From Clostridia bacterium (GTDB lineage: Bacteria > Bacillota > Clostridia > UBA1381 > UBA9506): a stretch of DNA of 49,308 nt. The position numbers were made by a program, and so were the translations under genes. The stretch is from positions 1 through 49,308 of the forward strand of contig JAFWAT010000062.1 in assembly GCA_017507525.1 (NCBI GenBank). The letters run 5' to 3'. Below the pieces are notes generated by a model, which was not told the DNA's origin, made no database searches, and saw only the letters and a list, made by a program, of their open reading frames with translations. Below are positions 18,593 through 28,606 of this stretch, piece by piece (position 1 is the first letter of the stretch; every line of letters starts with the position of its first letter).

Positions 18593-18717
18593 TTTTACAC
18601 CTCCAATACAATTCCATCGTGTATATGCCTAACCATGCAGGTCACGCTCGTAGCGTGCAGCCGCCCCGCATGGGTTTTAACATGTAGGTACCCCCGAAAA
18701 AGGGGGCTAAATAGTTC
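18593..18717 (-). promoter_or_regulatory. structured rpmJ-rpsM intercistronic region (candidate leader)
   Basis: Three stems are visible: an outer CCATGC (18633-18638) with GCATGG (18668-18673), enclosing CACGCT-cgt-AGCGTG (18643-18657), and separately CCCCC-gaaaaa-GGGGG (18691-18706). It is unusually long and structured for this tightly packed operon. In Escherichia coli, S4 represses the alpha operon at a leader just before rpsM, so an equivalent role is plausible but inferred. Confidence 0.5.
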
Positions 18718-18843
<126 letters not shown>

Positions 18844-18897
18844 TTAAAGACTGCATTGTGCGTCTTTTTTTATTCTCTATGCGGCTTTTCACCTGAA

Positions 18898-19116
18898 TTA
18901 TTTTGCTCTCCAAGTGATCCGGCCTTTCGTCAGGTCGTAGGGCGACAATTCAACTGTTACCTTATCGCCCGGTAAAATTCTGATAAAATTCATTCTAAGC
19001 TTACCGGAGATGTGAGCCAAAATCTGATGGCCGTTCTCCAGTTCAACCTGGAACATCGCATTGGGTAGCGACTCTAAGACTGTACCTTCCAGCTCTAAAA
19101 CGCCGTCTTTTGCCAT
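18898..19116 (-). CDS. infA: translation initiation factor IF-1
   Basis: A 72-residue OB-fold protein that binds the A site during initiation. Typical blocks are [20 protein letters not shown]-like start, [18 protein letters not shown] and [31 protein letters not shown]. Eleven nt after the KOW-domain gene. Confidence 0.98.
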   Translation of the reverse strand: MAKDGVLELEGTVLESLPNAMFQVELENGHQILAHISGKLRMNFIRILPGDKVTVELSPYDLTKGRITWRAK

Positions 19117-19127
19117 AGTAAAACCTC

Positions 19128-19403
19128 CTATGCATCATGATCATTTAAAATTTCTGCCAAAGCCCTTTTTACGTCAGGGTTGGTAACAAAACCACCGTTT
19201 TTCAGTTTTTCTTGAACCAGCAAAGATGTGTATTTGCTCTTTTGCAAATGCTTTATCTTCTTTTTCTTCGGTTTTTCTACTTTCCGCCTGCGCCCGTTTG
19301 CGAGCCAGACATACTCATCATCTAAAACCTCTAAAACTACAAAGGGTGTGTCCTTGTCCCTGCCTGCTTTTGCATAAACAATATCACCGGCAAAAACGTT
19401 CAA
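19128..19403 (-). CDS. KOW-domain RNA-binding protein (L14e-like)
   Basis: A 91-residue basic protein. The N-terminal KOW-like fold ([21 protein letters not shown] near residues 6-26) resembles the ribosomal L14e/L24 type, followed by the lysine-rich [13 protein letters not shown]. It is found between map and infA in many Clostridia; its role, presumably ribosome- or rRNA-linked, is not established. The start appears to be TTG 19403, nine nt after GAGG, which is unusual; no ATG fits. Confidence 0.85.
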   Translation of the reverse strand: MNVFAGDIVYAKAGRDKDTPFVVLEVLDDEYVWLANGRRRKVEKPKKKKIKHLQKSKYTSLLVQEKLKNGGFVTNPDVKRALAEILNDHDA

Positions 19404-19425
19404 ACAATATCACCTCAAAAAAACT

Positions 19426-20175
19426 TTAACACGATGTTAAGATTTCCGCTTCTCCATCTTTAATCAAAATGGTATGCTCATAGTGAGCAGAAAGCTTACC
19501 ATCTGCTGTTACCACTGTCCAGCCGTCGGAAAGGGTATTTACATGATACGTTCCTTGATTTACCATAGGCTCAATCGCCAGAGTCATGCCGGGCATCAGC
19601 CTTGCGCCCCGCCCCGGTGTTCCAAAGTTGGGAACCTCGGGATCTTCGTGCAGGGCACTGCCAACACCATGACCGACTAAGCTTCTGACAACAGAGAAAC
19701 CGTTTTGTTCAACATAGGTCTGCACGTTGGCGCCAATGTCAAACACCCGATTGCCTGCCTGAGCCATTTTTAGGCCTTCATAAAAGCTTTCCTTTGTTAC
19801 ACGGATCAGCTTTTCTGCTTCGGGACTAATCGTGCCCACCGCAAAGGTTCTTGCGCTGTCACTGTGATAGCCCTTGTAGAAAACGCCAATGTCAAGACTG
19901 ACAATATCACCTTCAGAAAGTCTAACCTTTTTTGAAGGAATGCCGTGTACCACTTGCTCATTGACAGAGGAGCAAATGTGTGCCGGATAGCCGTTATACT
20001 GCCAAAAGGAACACGTCGCATTGTTTTTCCGGATAAACCGGGATGCTAATTCATCAAGCTCTGCGGTAGTAATACCCGGTTGAATGGATTCTGCCAGATA
20101 TTCAAATGTCTCAGCCAGAATTCTACCGGCTGACCGCATTGCTTCTATTTCGTGAGGGGACTTAATTTTAATCAT
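19426..20175 (-). CDS. map: methionine aminopeptidase, type I
   Basis: Removes the initiator Met from new proteins. It has 249 residues. The five metal ligands are visible: the two Asp in DIGVFYKGYHSDSAR near 97-107, His in GHGVGSALHED near 170, Glu in AIEPMVNQ near 204 and Glu in HYEHTILI near 235. ATG 20175 follows GAGGAG; the longer frame to 20253 lies inside adk. Its start is 2 nt from the adk stop. Confidence 0.97.
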   Translation of the reverse strand: MIKIKSPHEIEAMRSAGRILAETFEYLAESIQPGITTAELDELASRFIRKNNATCSFWQYNGYPAHICSSVNEQVVHGIPSKKVRLSEGDIVSLDIGVFYKGYHSDSARTFAVGTISPEAEKLIRVTKESFYEGLKMAQAGNRVFDIGANVQTYVEQNGFSVVRSLVGHGVGSALHEDPEVPNFGTPGRGARLMPGMTLAIEPMVNQGTYHVNTLSDGWTVVTADGKLSAHYEHTILIKDGEAEILTSC

Positions 20176-20176
20176 C

Positions 20177-20818
20177 TTATTTCTCCTCACCGGATACTGC
20201 TTTTTGAATCCGGTCAAAGATTTCTTCAACGGAACCTTCGCCGCAAACAGCAAACAGCTTGTTTTGCTTTTTGTAGTACGATTTCAGAGGCTCTGTCTGC
20301 TCATGATAAATGCGCAAGCGGTTTAAAACAACCTCCGGCACGTCATCCTCACGGATGGAAAGCGCCTCGCCGCAAATATCACAAACGCCCTCTTGCTTGG
20401 GGGGATTGAACTCTACATGGAAAGCTGCACCGCATTTTGAACAAACGCGACGACCTGCCATACGTTTAACGATGGCTTCGTCTTTCACTTCAATATCAAT
20501 CACATGGTCAACTAAAATCCCGGTTTTGTCCATAATTTCGGCCTGAACCAGAGTTCTGGGAAAACCATCTAAAATATAGCCCTTTTCGCAGTCGTCAGCT
20601 TGCAATCTTTCTGCTGCCAGCGCAGCAACTACATCGTCAGGCAGCAGTGTGCCGCGACTCATATAGTCTTCAGCAAGTTTGCCGATGGGGGTTCCTTCTG
20701 CCATAGCCTGTCGGATCATGTGACCCGTAGAGATGGCAGGAATACCGAGCTTCTCTGAGAGCTTAGCCGCCTGAGTGCCTTTGCCGGCACCCGGCGGACC
20801 AAAGAATACCAATTTCAT
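20177..20818 (-). CDS. adk: adenylate kinase
   Basis: Interconverts ATP + AMP and 2 ADP. It has 213 residues, the long-lid form. The P-loop is GPPGAGKGTQAAKL at 7-20, the NMP-binding part is near 30-60, and DGFPRT is near 84. The lid carries CSKC...CDIC (near 127 and 150), the four-Cys zinc site typical of Gram-positive adenylate kinases. Between secY and map as usual. Confidence 0.98.
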   Translation of the reverse strand: MKLVFFGPPGAGKGTQAAKLSEKLGIPAISTGHMIRQAMAEGTPIGKLAEDYMSRGTLLPDDVVAALAAERLQADDCEKGYILDGFPRTLVQAEIMDKTGILVDHVIDIEVKDEAIVKRMAGRRVCSKCGAAFHVEFNPPKQEGVCDICGEALSIREDDVPEVVLNRLRIYHEQTEPLKSYYKKQNKLFAVCGEGSVEEIFDRIQKAVSGEEK

Positions 20819-20831
20819 TGTGCCTGTCTCC

Positions 20832-22133
20832 CTATTCTAAGAAACCCTTATAATGACGCATCAGCATCTGAGATTCTAACTGCTTAACGGTTTCAAGTGC
20901 AACACCAACCATAATCAGCAAGGATGTTCCGCCAATGGCAACGCCTGCCATGCTCGGCATAAACACACCCATCAGAATCGGGAAAACGGCAATCACTGCC
21001 AGGAACAGTGAACCAAGCAGTGTAACCTTAGAGAGAATTCTGGAAATGAAGTCAGAAGTTGACTTGCCAGGACGGATGCCCGGAACGAAGCCGCCATTCT
21101 TCTTCATGTTGTTTGAAATCTCAATGGGGTTAAACTGAATTGCTGTGTAGAAATAGGTGAAGAACACAATCAATACGAAATATGCAATGATGTAGAACGG
21201 ATGCGTTTGCTGGAACAGTGAAAGCACTGTTGCCCAGAAACCTTCAGGAGCACCGTTTTGACCATTGATAAACATATTGATGGTCTGAGGGAAAGACATG
21301 ATGGATACCGCAAAGATAATGGGCATTACACCAGCCATAGACACCTTAATGGGAATATGTGTGCTCTGTCCGCCATACATCTTTCTGCCTACCACACGTT
21401 TTGCATACTGCACAGGAATTCTGCGCTCTGCATCATTCATGAATACAACAAAGGCAATGGCTAAAATCGAAATTGCTACAATTGCAATTAATGTAACAAC
21501 CGACTGGATGCTCATTGTTGCACCGTCTGCCGGCATAACGAGACCTGCCAGCGTCTGAATCAGTGCCGGGCCACGAGAAACGATACCGGCAAAGATTAAC
21601 ATAGAGATACCGTTACCGATACCTTTTTCTGTAATCTGTTCACCTAACCACATCAGAAAAGCGGTACCTGCTGTTAACGTTAAGGTTACGATGATGTAGC
21701 TCATCGCACCGGTGTTTTCCATGCCGGACCGTAAACCGAAGTATAAACCGGTTGCCTGCAGGAAAGCTAAAATAACAGTCAGGTAACGGGTGTAGGAAGC
21801 AATTTTCTTTCTGCCTTCTTCACCCTCTTTCGCCAAACGTTCCAATGCAGGAATTGCAACTGTTAACAGCTGCAGGATAATGGATGCATTGATGTAAGGC
21901 GAAATGCTCATTGCGAAAATAGAAGCATTCTCTAAAGCACCACCGGAGAAGTTGTTTAATAACCCCTGAATACCCTGGTCAAAGCCTCCCATCATGCTTT
22001 TAATCGCATCAGGTGACAGACCCGGAACGGTGATATAAGAACCAAGACGGAAAACGACTAACAGCAATAATGTGTAGAGAATTCTCTTTCTCAGTTCGGG
22101 AACCTTCCATGCATTTCTGAGCGTCTGCAGCAT
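20832..22133 (-). CDS. secY: preprotein translocase subunit SecY
   Basis: Channel subunit of the Sec translocon in the cytoplasmic membrane, 433 residues, ten predicted helices. It begins with the usual WKVPELRKRILYTLLLL and shows YINASIILQLLTVAIPALERL near 85, the GIGNGISMLIFAGI loop near 175 and PGIRPGKST near 351. Its start abuts the rplO stop without a gap, so translation is coupled. Confidence 0.98.
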   Translation of the reverse strand: MLQTLRNAWKVPELRKRILYTLLLLVVFRLGSYITVPGLSPDAIKSMMGGFDQGIQGLLNNFSGGALENASIFAMSISPYINASIILQLLTVAIPALERLAKEGEEGRKKIASYTRYLTVILAFLQATGLYFGLRSGMENTGAMSYIIVTLTLTAGTAFLMWLGEQITEKGIGNGISMLIFAGIVSRGPALIQTLAGLVMPADGATMSIQSVVTLIAIVAISILAIAFVVFMNDAERRIPVQYAKRVVGRKMYGGQSTHIPIKVSMAGVMPIIFAVSIMSFPQTINMFINGQNGAPEGFWATVLSLFQQTHPFYIIAYFVLIVFFTYFYTAIQFNPIEISNNMKKNGGFVPGIRPGKSTSDFISRILSKVTLLGSLFLAVIAVFPILMGVFMPSMAGVAIGGTSLLIMVGVALETVKQLESQMLMRHYKGFLE

Positions 22134-22577
22134 TTAGATCACCTCCGCCTTTCCTCCGGCGTTTGCGATCTTTTCCGCTGCAGTTGCTGAGAAACGTACT
22201 GCTTTAACTGTCAGATTCTTAGCGGTTAAATCACCACGACCTAAAACAACAACACCGTCATTTACTTTCTTGATGATTCCCTCTGCCTTTAATACTTCAG
22301 CTGTTACTTCAGTACCATCAGCAAATTTGTTTAAATCTGAAACATTAATCTGTGTATAAGTTTTTGCAAAAATATTGGTAAAGCCCTTCTTCGGCAAACG
22401 TCTGTAAAGAGGCATCTGTCCGCCTTCAAAGCCCGGTCTTACGCCGCCGCCTGAACGGGCGTTCTGACCTTTGTGGCCTCTGCCGGCTGTTTTACCGTTA
22501 CCGGAACCGTGACCACGGCCAACTCTGAACGCTGCTTTCTTTGAGCCTTCTGCCGGCTTTAATTCGTTCAGTTTCAT
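22134..22577 (-). CDS. rplO: 50S ribosomal protein L15
   Basis: Large-subunit protein, 147 residues, starting [14 protein letters not shown] with the Gly-rich [20 protein letters not shown] segment. ATG 22577 follows GGAGGTGCTCCC; an ATG three codons upstream lies inside that ribosome binding site. Adjacent to secY. Confidence 0.98.
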   Translation of the reverse strand: MKLNELKPAEGSKKAAFRVGRGHGSGNGKTAGRGHKGQNARSGGGVRPGFEGGQMPLYRRLPKKGFTNIFAKTYTQINVSDLNKFADGTEVTAEVLKAEGIIKKVNDGVVVLGRGDLTAKNLTVKAVRFSATAAEKIANAGGKAEVI

Positions 22578-22595
22578 TGGGAGCACCTCCTTCTA

Positions 22596-22775
22596 CTATA
22601 TTTCTTCAACCTCGAGCATATAGTCCACCTTGGCAATCATACCGCGGATTGCGGGATTGTCCTGGTGTTCTTTTTCATCCCGGATCTTTTTAAGACCCAG
22701 TGCGTGTACCGTAGCAATATGGTCTTTTTTTCTGCCGATGGTGCTTTTTACAAGCTTAACCTTAAGCATAGCCAT
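22596..22775 (-). CDS. rpmD: 50S ribosomal protein L30
   Basis: A 59-residue large-subunit protein, below usual ORF cutoffs. Translation reads [19 protein letters not shown]... then HALGLKKI and a terminal [13 protein letters not shown], matching L30. The start follows AGGAGGTACGGTATT. Between rpsE and rplO. Confidence 0.96.
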   Translation of the reverse strand: MAMLKVKLVKSTIGRKKDHIATVHALGLKKIRDEKEHQDNPAIRGMIAKVDYMLEVEEI

Positions 22776-22795
22776 AATACCGTACCTCCTTAATC

Positions 22796-23293
22796 TTATA
22801 AGTCTTCCTTAGATTTACCTCTGAGTTTTGCCACTTCAGCGGCATCCTTTAAGGAGGCTAATCCGGAAATTGTTGCTTTTACCACGTTGCTTGCATTGTT
22901 AGAACGCAGAGACTTGGTTCTGATGTCTCTGATGCCTGCAAGCTCAACAACAGCTCTGGCTGCACCGCCGGCAATAACACCGGTACCGGGAGCAGCAGGT
23001 TTTAACAGAATTCTGCCTGCGCCAAACTCGCCAACTGTTTCGTGGGGAATGGTGGTGCCGGTCAGGTTAACCTTAATCATGTTTTTCTTAGCATCTTCAA
23101 TGCCCTTGCGGATTGCTTCAGGAATTTCAATTGCCTTACCGGTTCCGCAACCAACATGACCGTTTTCGTCACCTACGACAACCAATGCTGAAAAGCGCAT
23201 GCTACGGCCGCCCTTAACGGTTTTAGCTACACGGCTGAGCTTTACGACTTTTTCTTTAATGTCTAAAACACTTGCATCTATTAACTGAGCCAA
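22796..23293 (-). CDS. rpsE: 30S ribosomal protein S5
   Basis: Small-subunit protein of 165 residues important for decoding accuracy. It shows [21 protein letters not shown]-like N-terminal ds[19 protein letters not shown] and the C-terminal domain with [17 protein letters not shown]. Starts after AAAAGGAGGAAACCAGTTT. Confidence 0.98.
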   Translation of the reverse strand: MAQLIDASVLDIKEKVVKLSRVAKTVKGGRSMRFSALVVVGDENGHVGCGTGKAIEIPEAIRKGIEDAKKNMIKVNLTGTTIPHETVGEFGAGRILLKPAAPGTGVIAGGAARAVVELAGIRDIRTKSLRSNNASNVVKATISGLASLKDAAEVAKLRGKSKEDL

Positions 23294-23311
23294 ACTGGTT
23301 TCCTCCTTTTC

Positions 23312-23674
23312 TTAAAATTCCAGGCCGCCTTCACGGGCGCCCTCGGCTAATTCCTGTACACGGCCATGATAGATGTAGCCGCCACGGTCAAATACAACGG
23401 ATTTGATTCCGGCGTCGATTGCACGCTGTGCAACCAGCTTACCAACTGCTCTTGCCGCATCTTTGTTACCGCCATAGCTTTCCTTGAGCTCTTTGTCCAA
23501 GGTAGAAGCGGAAACCAGTGTAATGCCCTTAGTATCGTCAATGATCTGAGCATAAATATGCTTTAAGCTTCTGAACACGTTCAGTCTGGGACGTTCTGCT
23601 GTTCCGCTGATCAGTTTACGAACTCTTTTATGTCTTCTGAGTCTTGCCACATTACTGACAGGCTTCTTAATCAC
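23312..23674 (-). CDS. rplR: 50S ribosomal protein L18
   Basis: Binds 5S rRNA. It has 120 residues from GTG 23674, which lies 8 nt after AAAGGAG. The in-frame GTG at 23683 overlaps that site and was rejected. Signature parts are [20 protein letters not shown] near 30 and [24 protein letters not shown] near the end. Confidence 0.97.
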   Translation of the reverse strand: MIKKPVSNVARLRRHKRVRKLISGTAERPRLNVFRSLKHIYAQIIDDTKGITLVSASTLDKELKESYGGNKDAARAVGKLVAQRAIDAGIKSVVFDRGGYIYHGRVQELAEGAREGGLEF

Positions 23675-23734
23675 GTTTTTCACTCCTTTTTTTATGCTGC
23701 ATGGATTTTGCCATGCTTACTTTGCAAAGTGATA

Positions 23735-24280
23735 TTATTTCTTACCGCCCGCTTTGCCTTCTTTGCGTCTGATGTGCTCATAAGAGTACTTGATACCTTT
23801 GCCCTTGTAAGGTTCAGGCTGTCTCTTTTCTCTTACTTTAGCGGCGAATTCACCAACAACCTGTTTGTCGATACCCTTAACAATGATTGTGTTGGGGTTC
23901 GGAACTTCAATGGTAACGCCCTCAACGGGAGCCATTTCTACAGGATGGGAATAGCCCAGGTTCATCAACAGGTTTTTGCCCTGCAGCTGAGCTCTGTAAC
24001 CTACGCCGTTAACTTCTAAGGTCTTTTCATAGCCTTCTGTTACGCCGATAACCATGTTGTTAAGCAGCGTACGTGTCAGACCGTGAAGTGACTTGTGAGC
24101 TTTTATTTCCGAAGGTCTTTCGATGGTGATTACACCGTCTTCCTTCTTGATAATCATATCAGGATGTAAATTTTTTGTTAATGTGCCTTTGGGACCCTTA
24201 ACGGTAACTTCGTTAGCCGCACCGATGGTAACGTCTACGCCGCTGGGAACCGTAATCGGCATTTTACCAATTCTGGACAT
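23735..24280 (-). CDS. rplF: 50S ribosomal protein L6
   Basis: Large-subunit protein near the factor-binding site, 181 residues. It begins [17 protein letters not shown] and ends [22 protein letters not shown], the family signature. RBS GGGAGGTGTCAGAGA. Confidence 0.98.
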   Translation of the reverse strand: MSRIGKMPITVPSGVDVTIGAANEVTVKGPKGTLTKNLHPDMIIKKEDGVITIERPSEIKAHKSLHGLTRTLLNNMVIGVTEGYEKTLEVNGVGYRAQLQGKNLLMNLGYSHPVEMAPVEGVTIEVPNPNTIIVKGIDKQVVGEFAAKVREKRQPEPYKGKGIKYSYEHIRRKEGKAGGKK

Positions 24281-24305
24281 TCTCTGACACCTCCCTGTCT
24301 AGTTT

Positions 24306-24701
24306 TTACCAGACAAAGGCCAGGACCTCGCCGCCGACGTTTTCCTGCCTTGCCTTTTTATCGGTCATAATTCCTTTAGATGTGGAAATGATGGCGATAC
24401 CCAGACCCTTTAAGACCTTGGGCAGTTCCTCAGTATTCTTGTAGATTCTGAGGCCCGGCTTAGATACTCTCTGCAGACCGGAAATAACCTTTTCTTTTCC
24501 AACATACTTCAGGGCAATTCTGATAACACCCTGTTTACCGTCTTCAATGACCTGATAATTCTTTATATACCCTTCCTCAAGCAGAATGGCCGCAATAGCC
24601 TTCTTCATGTTAGAGGCGGGCACATCAACCGTTTCGTGCCGTGCGGAATTCGCGTTCCGGATTCTGGTCAGCATATCCGCGATAGGATCGGTCACTTGCA
24701 T
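24306..24701 (-). CDS. rpsH: 30S ribosomal protein S8
   Basis: Primary 16S rRNA binder, 131 residues, beginning [16 protein letters not shown] and ending [26 protein letters not shown]. In E. coli S8 represses the spc genes from a site in the L5 region; no matching site was looked for successfully here. Confidence 0.98.
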   Translation of the reverse strand: MQVTDPIADMLTRIRNANSARHETVDVPASNMKKAIAAILLEEGYIKNYQVIEDGKQGVIRIALKYVGKEKVISGLQRVSKPGLRIYKNTEELPKVLKGLGIAIISTSKGIMTDKKARQENVGGEVLAFVW

Positions 24702-24726
24702 GATTTTAGCCTCCTTCCAAATAATT

Positions 24727-24912
24727 TTACCAGCTGGCCTTTTTCACACCGGGAATCTGACCTTTGTAAGCCAGTTCTCTGAAGCAGATACGGCAGATAC
24801 CATACTTTCTTAAATAAGCATGGGGACGTCCGCAAATCTTGCAGCGATTATACGCTCTGGTGCTGAACTTAGGCGTTCTCTGCTGTTTGTTAATCATCGA
24901 TTTTTTAGCCAT
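24727..24912 (-). CDS. rpsN: 30S ribosomal protein S14, type Z
   Basis: The short zinc form of S14, 61 residues, with Cys24, Cys27, Cys40 and Cys43 (CKICG and CRICF). Starts after GGAGGAGAAAC. Between rplE and rpsH. Confidence 0.98.
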   Translation of the reverse strand: MAKKSMINKQQRTPKFSTRAYNRCKICGRPHAYLRKYGICRICFRELAYKGQIPGVKKASW

Positions 24913-24937
24913 GTTTCTCCTCCTTCACAATCAGAGC

Positions 24938-25480
24938 TTACCGGCTGGCAAAGGGAGCGCCCATTAATGTGAGCAGTTCTCTTGCTTCTTCGTCGGTCTT
25001 GGCTGTGGTTACGACAATAATATCCATACCTCTGATTTTATCGATCTTATCATAATCTATTTCCGGGAAAATAAGCTGTTCTTTAATACCCAGTGAGTAG
25101 TTGCCACGTCCGTCAAAAGAATCGGGATTGATACCACGGAAGTCTCTTACACGGGGCAGTGCCACTGAAAACAGTCTGTCTAAGAATTCATACATCTTCT
25201 TGCCGCGCAGGGTTACCTTGCAGCCGATGTTCATGCCTTCTCTGACTTTAAATGCAGCAACGGACTTCTTAGCCTTTGTAATAACAGGGCGCTGACCGGT
25301 AATAGCCATTAAGTCATCCACTGCGCTGTCTAATGCCTTGGCGTTTTCTTTTGCTTCGCCCAGGCCGATATTGATAACAATTTTCTCCAGCTTCGGAATC
25401 TGCATCACGCTTTTATAACCAAACTTTGTCATCAAAGCGGGTGCTACCTCGCCGGTATATTTATCCTGCATTCTAGACAT
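24938..25480 (-). CDS. rplE: 50S ribosomal protein L5
   Basis: Binds 5S rRNA and the P-site tRNA, 180 residues. It shows [16 protein letters not shown] near 31, [21 protein letters not shown] near 63, and the C-terminal [22 protein letters not shown]. Confidence 0.98.
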   Translation of the reverse strand: MSRMQDKYTGEVAPALMTKFGYKSVMQIPKLEKIVINIGLGEAKENAKALDSAVDDLMAITGQRPVITKAKKSVAAFKVREGMNIGCKVTLRGKKMYEFLDRLFSVALPRVRDFRGINPDSFDGRGNYSLGIKEQLIFPEIDYDKIDKIRGMDIIVVTTAKTDEEARELLTLMGAPFASR

Positions 25481-25501
25481 CAGCCTTTAAACCTCCTTTA
25501 C

Positions 25502-25825
25502 TTAATCGTTAAAAACTTCGTTGCACTTTTTGCAATATCTGATTTTGTCACCGTTTTCTAAAACCTTACGGCCGATTCTTGCCGGCTTTCCGCATTTAGA
25601 GCAGATGTTCATCAGATTGGAAGCATCCACAGCAGATTCCTGCTTGATGATGCCGCCGGGTTCGCCGGCACGACGGGGCTTCTGATGCTTGGTTGCGATT
25701 GCAACACCTTCAACAATTGCCTTGCCGTTTTCCGGGAACACGCTTAATACTTTGCCCTTTTTGCCTTTATCCTTACCGGAAATCACGATGACCTCGTCGC
25801 CGGATTTAATATGCATTTTCGCCAT
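25502..25825 (-). CDS. rplX: 50S ribosomal protein L24
   Basis: Assembly-initiating KOW protein of the large subunit, 107 residues. DEVIVISGKDKGKKGKVL is the KOW part. The C-terminus has CSKCGKP and CKKCNEV, a zinc-knuckle-like pair common in this phylum. Confidence 0.98.
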   Translation of the reverse strand: MAKMHIKSGDEVIVISGKDKGKKGKVLSVFPENGKAIVEGVAIATKHQKPRRAGEPGGIIKQESAVDASNLMNICSKCGKPARIGRKVLENGDKIRYCKKCNEVFND

Positions 25826-25842
25826 AATAGCGTACCTCCTCC

Positions 25843-26211
25843 TTACAGCACCTCGGGAGCCAGAGAGAGAATCTTCATATATTCTTTTTCACGAAGCTCT
25901 CTTGCAACGGGCCCAAAAATACGGGTTCCTCTAGGATTTTTATCATCTCTAATAATGACAGCAGCGTTATCATCAAACTTAATGTAAGTTCCGTCGTTGC
26001 GTCTTACACCGCTTGCAGATCTAACAATAACAGCCTTGACAACGTCGCCTTTTTTCACAACACCGCCGGGTGTTGCCTTTTTAACAGAAGCAACTACAAC
26101 ATCACCGATGGCTGCGTATCTTCTCTTGGAACCACCCAAAACACGGATACACATAAGCTCTTTAGCACCGGTGTTGTCAGCAACCTTTAAAAGCGTTTGC
26201 TGTTGAATCAT
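25843..26211 (-). CDS. rplN: 50S ribosomal protein L14
   Basis: Subunit-interface protein, 122 residues, and the docking site of RsfS, which is also encoded in this window. It begins [27 protein letters not shown] and ends [16 protein letters not shown]. Confidence 0.98.
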   Translation of the reverse strand: MIQQQTLLKVADNTGAKELMCIRVLGGSKRRYAAIGDVVVASVKKATPGGVVKKGDVVKAVIVRSASGVRRNDGTYIKFDDNAAVIIRDDKNPRGTRIFGPVARELREKEYMKILSLAPEVL

Positions 26212-26249
26212 ATCGGTTTCCTCCTTATTTAGTCTTGTGCTAAACCAAA

Positions 26250-26504
26250 TTATTTAGCTTTCTCTACAATCTCAACCAGTCTCCATCTCTTATCCTTAGA
26301 TAAGGGTCTGGTTTCCATAACGCGAACGCGGTCACCGATTTGACAGGTGTTGTTTTCGTCATGGGCTTTGAGCTTGTAGGTACGTTTAACAATTTTACCA
26401 TAAAGCGGATGCTTTACGTTATATTCAATCGCAACGACGATGGTTTTGTCCATTTTGTCGCTAACGACCTTGCCGATTTTCTGCTTTCTGAAATTACGTT
26501 CCAT
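26250..26504 (-). CDS. rpsQ: 30S ribosomal protein S17
   Basis: A 84-residue OB-fold protein binding 16S rRNA, with [19 protein letters not shown] and [20 protein letters not shown]. Confidence 0.98.
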   Translation of the reverse strand: MERNFRKQKIGKVVSDKMDKTIVVAIEYNVKHPLYGKIVKRTYKLKAHDENNTCQIGDRVRVMETRPLSKDKRWRLVEIVEKAK

Positions 26505-26533
26505 GATTTCACTCCTTTCCGCTAAAAAGCAAA

Positions 26534-26737
26534 TTAGTTAGCTTCTTCTTCCAGCTTTCTTTCTGCTAAAACAGTTTTGATTCTGGCAATTGTCTTCTTA
26601 ACCTCGACGATACGCATGGGGTTTTCCAGCTGATTCGTCGCGTTCTGGAAACGCAGGTTAAACAATTCTTTCTTCAGGTCAGCTAAATTGCTTTCAAGCT
26701 CTTGATTTGTAAAATCGCGAATTTCTGTAACCTTCAT
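26534..26737 (-). CDS. rpmC: 50S ribosomal protein L29
   Basis: A 67-residue helical protein near the exit tunnel, with [20 protein letters not shown] and the ending [15 protein letters not shown]. The start is 4 nt after the rplP stop, with GGAGGCGTAAGCAT as ribosome binding site. Confidence 0.97.
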   Translation of the reverse strand: MKVTEIRDFTNQELESNLADLKKELFNLRFQNATNQLENPMRIVEVKKTIARIKTVLAERKLEEEAN

Positions 26738-26741
26738 ATGC

Positions 26742-27167
26742 TTACGCCTCCTCTTCTTGCTGGGCGCGCGTTACGAATTTGCACTTGACAGGCAGCTTGT
26801 GGGAAGCAAGACGCATAGCCTCTCTTGCCACTTCTTCGGAAACGCCGCCGATCTCAAACATAACTCGACCGGGCTTAACAACTGCTACCCAGTATTCGGG
26901 TGAACCCTTACCGCTACCCATACGGGTTTCAGCAGGCTTTTCGGTAACAGGCTTATCCGGGAAAATCTTAATCCAAACCTGTCCGCCTCTCTTGATATAA
27001 CGAGTCATTGCGATACGGGCTGCTTCAATCTGGTTGGAGGTGATCCAAGCCGGACTCTGAGCCTGCAAACCGTATTCACCGTAAGTTACGGTGTTACCAC
27101 GGGTTGCTTTGCCTGTCATTCTGCCGCGCATGACTCTTCTGTATTTCACTCTCTTAGGCAATAACAT
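26742..27167 (-). CDS. rplP: 50S ribosomal protein L16
   Basis: Large-subunit protein near the A site, 141 residues, starting [22 protein letters not shown] 27167 gives this conserved start and lies about 10 nt after AAAGGA; a TTG two codons upstream is an alternative. [19 protein letters not shown] is the family loop. Confidence 0.98.
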   Translation of the reverse strand: MLLPKRVKYRRVMRGRMTGKATRGNTVTYGEYGLQAQSPAWITSNQIEAARIAMTRYIKRGGQVWIKIFPDKPVTEKPAETRMGSGKGSPEYWVAVVKPGRVMFEIGGVSEEVAREAMRLASHKLPVKCKFVTRAQQEEEA

Positions 27168-27203
27168 CCTCAATCATTCCTTTCTTTCAGAAGTCGCAAA
27201 GCC

Positions 27204-27872
27204 TCAGGCTTTTGCAGGTGCTGCCTTTGCAGCCTTCTTGCTTTCGGGAAGAATTTCACCTTTGTAGATCCAAACTTTTACGCCGATCTTACCATAGGTA
27301 GTGTTTGCTTCCCAGAAACCGTAGTCAATGTCGGCTCTTAAGGTCTGCAGGGGGATGGTACCTTCATGATACTGCTCTGTTCTTGCAATTTCAGCACCGC
27401 CCAAACGACCTGCGCAACTGGTTTTAATACCCTTTGCACCCAGCTTCATAGCACGACCCATTACAGATTTCATAGCTTTTCTGAAAGAGATTCTCTTTTC
27501 AAGCTGTGCTGCAATGTTCTCAGCTACTAACTGTGCGTCAACATCAGGATGTTTAACCTCCTCAATGTTCAGCGCAATGTTCTTGCCGGTCATTGTTTCC
27601 AATTCCTTCTTGAGTTTTTCAATTTCGCTGCCGCCGCGACCAATAATGATACCGGGCTTTGCTGCAAAAATGTTAATCTTGATTCTCTTCGCAGTACGCT
27701 CAATTTCAACCTTGGCTACGCCTGCTGTGAACAGCTTATTCTTTAAGAACTTTCTAATGTTGTAGTCTTCTACTAACAGATCACCAAACTGGGCATCCTG
27801 CGCAAACCATCTGGAATCCCAATCCTTGATGATACCGACTCTTAAACCGTGGGGATTTACTTTCTGACCCAA
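27204..27872 (-). CDS. rpsC: 30S ribosomal protein S3
   Basis: Small-subunit protein at the mRNA entry, 222 residues. [22 protein letters not shown] starts it, with the KH-domain [18 protein letters not shown] near 75. The tail is Ala- and Lys-rich. Confidence 0.98.
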   Translation of the reverse strand: MGQKVNPHGLRVGIIKDWDSRWFAQDAQFGDLLVEDYNIRKFLKNKLFTAGVAKVEIERTAKRIKINIFAAKPGIIIGRGGSEIEKLKKELETMTGKNIALNIEEVKHPDVDAQLVAENIAAQLEKRISFRKAMKSVMGRAMKLGAKGIKTSCAGRLGGAEIARTEQYHEGTIPLQTLRADIDYGFWEANTTYGKIGVKVWIYKGEILPESKKAAKAAPAKA

Positions 27873-27893
27873 GCTACTTACCTCCTTTTTTGA

Positions 27894-28229
27894 TTATTCC
27901 TTTTCTTTCAAAACAATCGTAATATGACTGGTGCGTTTTCTGATTCTGAACGCTCTGCCCTGTGCTCTGGGACGAACTCTCTTCAGTGTCGGACCCTGAC
28001 ATGCAAAGATTTCTGCAACATACAGCTTGGAAACATCCATGCTGTGGTTGTTCTCTGCGTTAGCAATCGCGGACTTTAACAGTTTTTCCACAGGCTCGCT
28101 GGCTGCTTTCGGGGTATTTGCTAAAATACCCAGCGCAACACCTACAGGCTTATTTCTAATCAAATCTATTACAATCTTAACTTTTCTAGATGAAATACGT
28201 GCATAGCTCAGTTTTGCTCTGGCTTCCAC
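27894..28229 (-). CDS. rplV: 50S ribosomal protein L22
   Basis: Exit-tunnel protein, 111 residues, with [18 protein letters not shown] and the tunnel loop region [25 protein letters not shown]. Confidence 0.98.
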   Translation of the reverse strand: MEARAKLSYARISSRKVKIVIDLIRNKPVGVALGILANTPKAASEPVEKLLKSAIANAENNHSMDVSKLYVAEIFACQGPTLKRVRPRAQGRAFRIRKRTSHITIVLKEKE

Positions 28230-28258
28230 AAAGATTCCTCCTTTCTTGCAAGGGAATT

Positions 28259-28537
28259 TTATCTAACGCCTGACGTTTTGTTGCCGGCGTGGCCTTTATA
28301 AGTTCTGGTCGGTGCGAATTCGCCCAACTTGTGTCCGACCATATCCTCGGATACAAAGACCGGAACGTGCTTTCTGCCATCGTGTACAGCAATTGTATGA
28401 CCTACCATTTCAGGGAAAATGGTAGAGCTTCTTGACCAAGTCTTAACAACTTTCTTGTCACCGGACTCGTTCATAGCAACAATCTTCTTAATCAGGCTGT
28501 CTGCAACAAAAGGCCCTTTTTTAATCGATCTGCCCAT
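28259..28537 (-). CDS. rpsS: 30S ribosomal protein S19
   Basis: A 92-residue head protein, [22 protein letters not shown] 28537 follows AGGAGGAAAAAGA; an upstream in-frame start at 28570 lies in the gap from rplB and was rejected. Confidence 0.98.
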   Translation of the reverse strand: MGRSIKKGPFVADSLIKKIVAMNESGDKKVVKTWSRSSTIFPEMVGHTIAVHDGRKHVPVFVSEDMVGHKLGEFAPTRTYKGHAGNKTSGVR

Positions 28538-28606
28538 TCTTTTTCCTCCTTCGCCCAAGTTGGCATGCAAAGACCGCTAAGCGGCCTCGCTGCGATTGCG
28601 TCCGGC

